Assembly: GCA_965220365.1 (NCBI GenBank)
Contig: OZ244823.1
Span: forward strand, 1,798,001 to 1,862,000
Reading direction: 5' to 3'
Length of the DNA: 64,000 nt
Source of the DNA: Bin80 sp965220365
GTDB lineage: Bacteria; Bacteroidota; Rhodothermia; Rhodothermales; Bin80
The translations under genes were made by a program, and so were the position numbers. This document shows, in pieces, positions 63,640 to 64,000 of this stretch. The number at the start of each line of letters is the position of its first letter. The stretch's first letter is position 1. Below the pieces are notes generated by a model. The model searched no databases, had not been told where the DNA came from, and worked only from the letters and a program-made list of their open reading frames with translations.

Positions 63640-64000
63640 CTATTTCAACAGGATAAGTGCTTTTTGATTTTGTCCATGCACGGATGGCTCGTTGCACCAT
63701 AGCCATCGTAGATTTTTCAGGGTTTTGGGGATTTCGCCATGGTTCAGATTCAGCATTTCAAGAACTGCCTGGTCCATCTTCTTGCGCACCTTATCTGTAT
63801 GCGCCTGACAGGCAGGTAGCAATTCCTTGTTAGAAAGCGCATCGAATGTCAATGCGGCTTGATCCAGCCGCGCTTTGGGGATCTGGTCCAGTCTGGGACA
63901 GGGGATATTGGCCAGTGCCTTCATTTGGGTTGTGGCTCGGCCACTTTGCGTTCTTTGCCCCTGAGTCCAGTGCACTAGGAACCCCAGCGTAGAATTAGCC
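63640..64000 (-). CDS. Second methyltransferase copy, 3' end only (runs off the window)
   Basis: The last ~119 codons of a paralogue of the 60440-63397 gene: the same ending except ILLK for ALLE at the C-terminus, and two other base differences in the rest. The stop is TAG at 63640-63642, at the same relative place as in copy 1. The start lies beyond the window, so it is unknown whether this copy is complete or its specificity part differs. Confidence 0.9.
   Translation of the reverse strand, partial: ANSTLGFLVHWTQGQRTQSGRATTQMKALANIPCPRLDQIPKARLDQAALTFDALSNKELLPACQAHTDKVRKKMDQAVLEMLNLNHGEIPKTLKNLRWLWCNEPSVHGQNQKALILLK
63640..64000 (-). repeat. Direct repeat, copy 2 (methyltransferase 3' end)
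   Basis: Partner of 60440-60800, exactly 3,200 bp further right. Homology begins at the stop codon of the gene, not in the spacer. The right limit of the repeat is outside the window. Confidence 0.95.

Noticed and set aside
1..64000. CRISPR array or rRNA operon
   Set aside because: No regularly spaced repeats or rRNA signatures were seen.

Overview
The window looks like a chromosome segment of a Bacteroidota/Rhodothermota-type bacterium. The best guess is a Rhodothermia-like or related marine or host-associated lineage; this is inferred from gene content, not from a marker tree. Supporting signs are type IX secretion (T9SS) C-terminal sorting domains (NYPNPF... motifs) on several secreted proteins, a PorV/PorQ-family barrel, a TonB-dependent receptor with an N-terminal carboxypeptidase-like domain, a GWxTD protein, type III glutamine synthetase, a 31-residue AURKAIP1/COX24-type protein typical of Bacteroidota, and promoter-like TAnnTTTG boxes. 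No rRNA, CRISPR array or prophage was seen.

Layout. 1-2118: a complete IS (217-1805; 18-bp perfect inverted repeats, 4-bp CTGT duplication) in poorly defined sequence. 2119-3477: a sugar-isomerase-like protein and, on the minus strand, tmRNA (ssrA) whose tag reads ANDYSYAMAA. 3478-9168: a lipoprotein, an alpha/beta hydrolase, the 31-aa basic protein, then a plus-strand run (YtxH-like, YaaA, TauE/SafE, ABC ATPase, small hypothetical, tRNA-queuosine mannosyltransferase-like GT). 9442-15727: NTP pyrophosphohydrolase-like, GWxTD protein, AsnRS with a charged insertion, and an iodotyrosine-deiodinase-like flavoprotein gene split by an IS1634-type element. 15787-17979: glnN.

18343-35995 is one large minus-strand polysaccharide locus: LacI regulator, CRTAC1/UnbV protein, TPR lipoprotein, then (after a palindromic LacI-type operator and TAnnTTTG boxes) a tandem-repeat T9SS protein, TonB receptor, large T9SS protein, PorV-like barrel, PpiC-type lipoprotein and a GH16 beta-glucanase. 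A second minus-strand cluster (53900-60210) holds an MFS sugar porter, a GH2/GH5-type TIM-barrel glycosidase and a 1.16-kb-codon (alpha/alpha)6 phosphorylase-like protein. Together these suggest beta-1,3-glucan (laminarin-like) use: extracellular cleavage by GH16, uptake by receptor and porter, further cleavage or phosphorolysis inside. Between the two clusters lie an SGNH hydrolase, recO, an outer-membrane barrel, hyuA/hyuB, acnA, tRNA-Ala(CGC), a Tat-exported dienelactone hydrolase, a BNR/Asp-box protein and a beta-lactamase-fold serine hydrolase.

The right end (60440-64000) holds a 985-aa N6-adenine DNA methyltransferase with a possible N-terminal PD-(D/E)XK nuclease, and, 3,200 bp further on, a near-identical copy of its 3' end that runs off the window. 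This suggests at least two tandem paralogues of a restriction/defence enzyme. The clearest sequence-level results are the two IS insertions with exact duplications, the split IYD gene whose frame is restored by precise excision, the LacI operator, and the duplicated methyltransferase.
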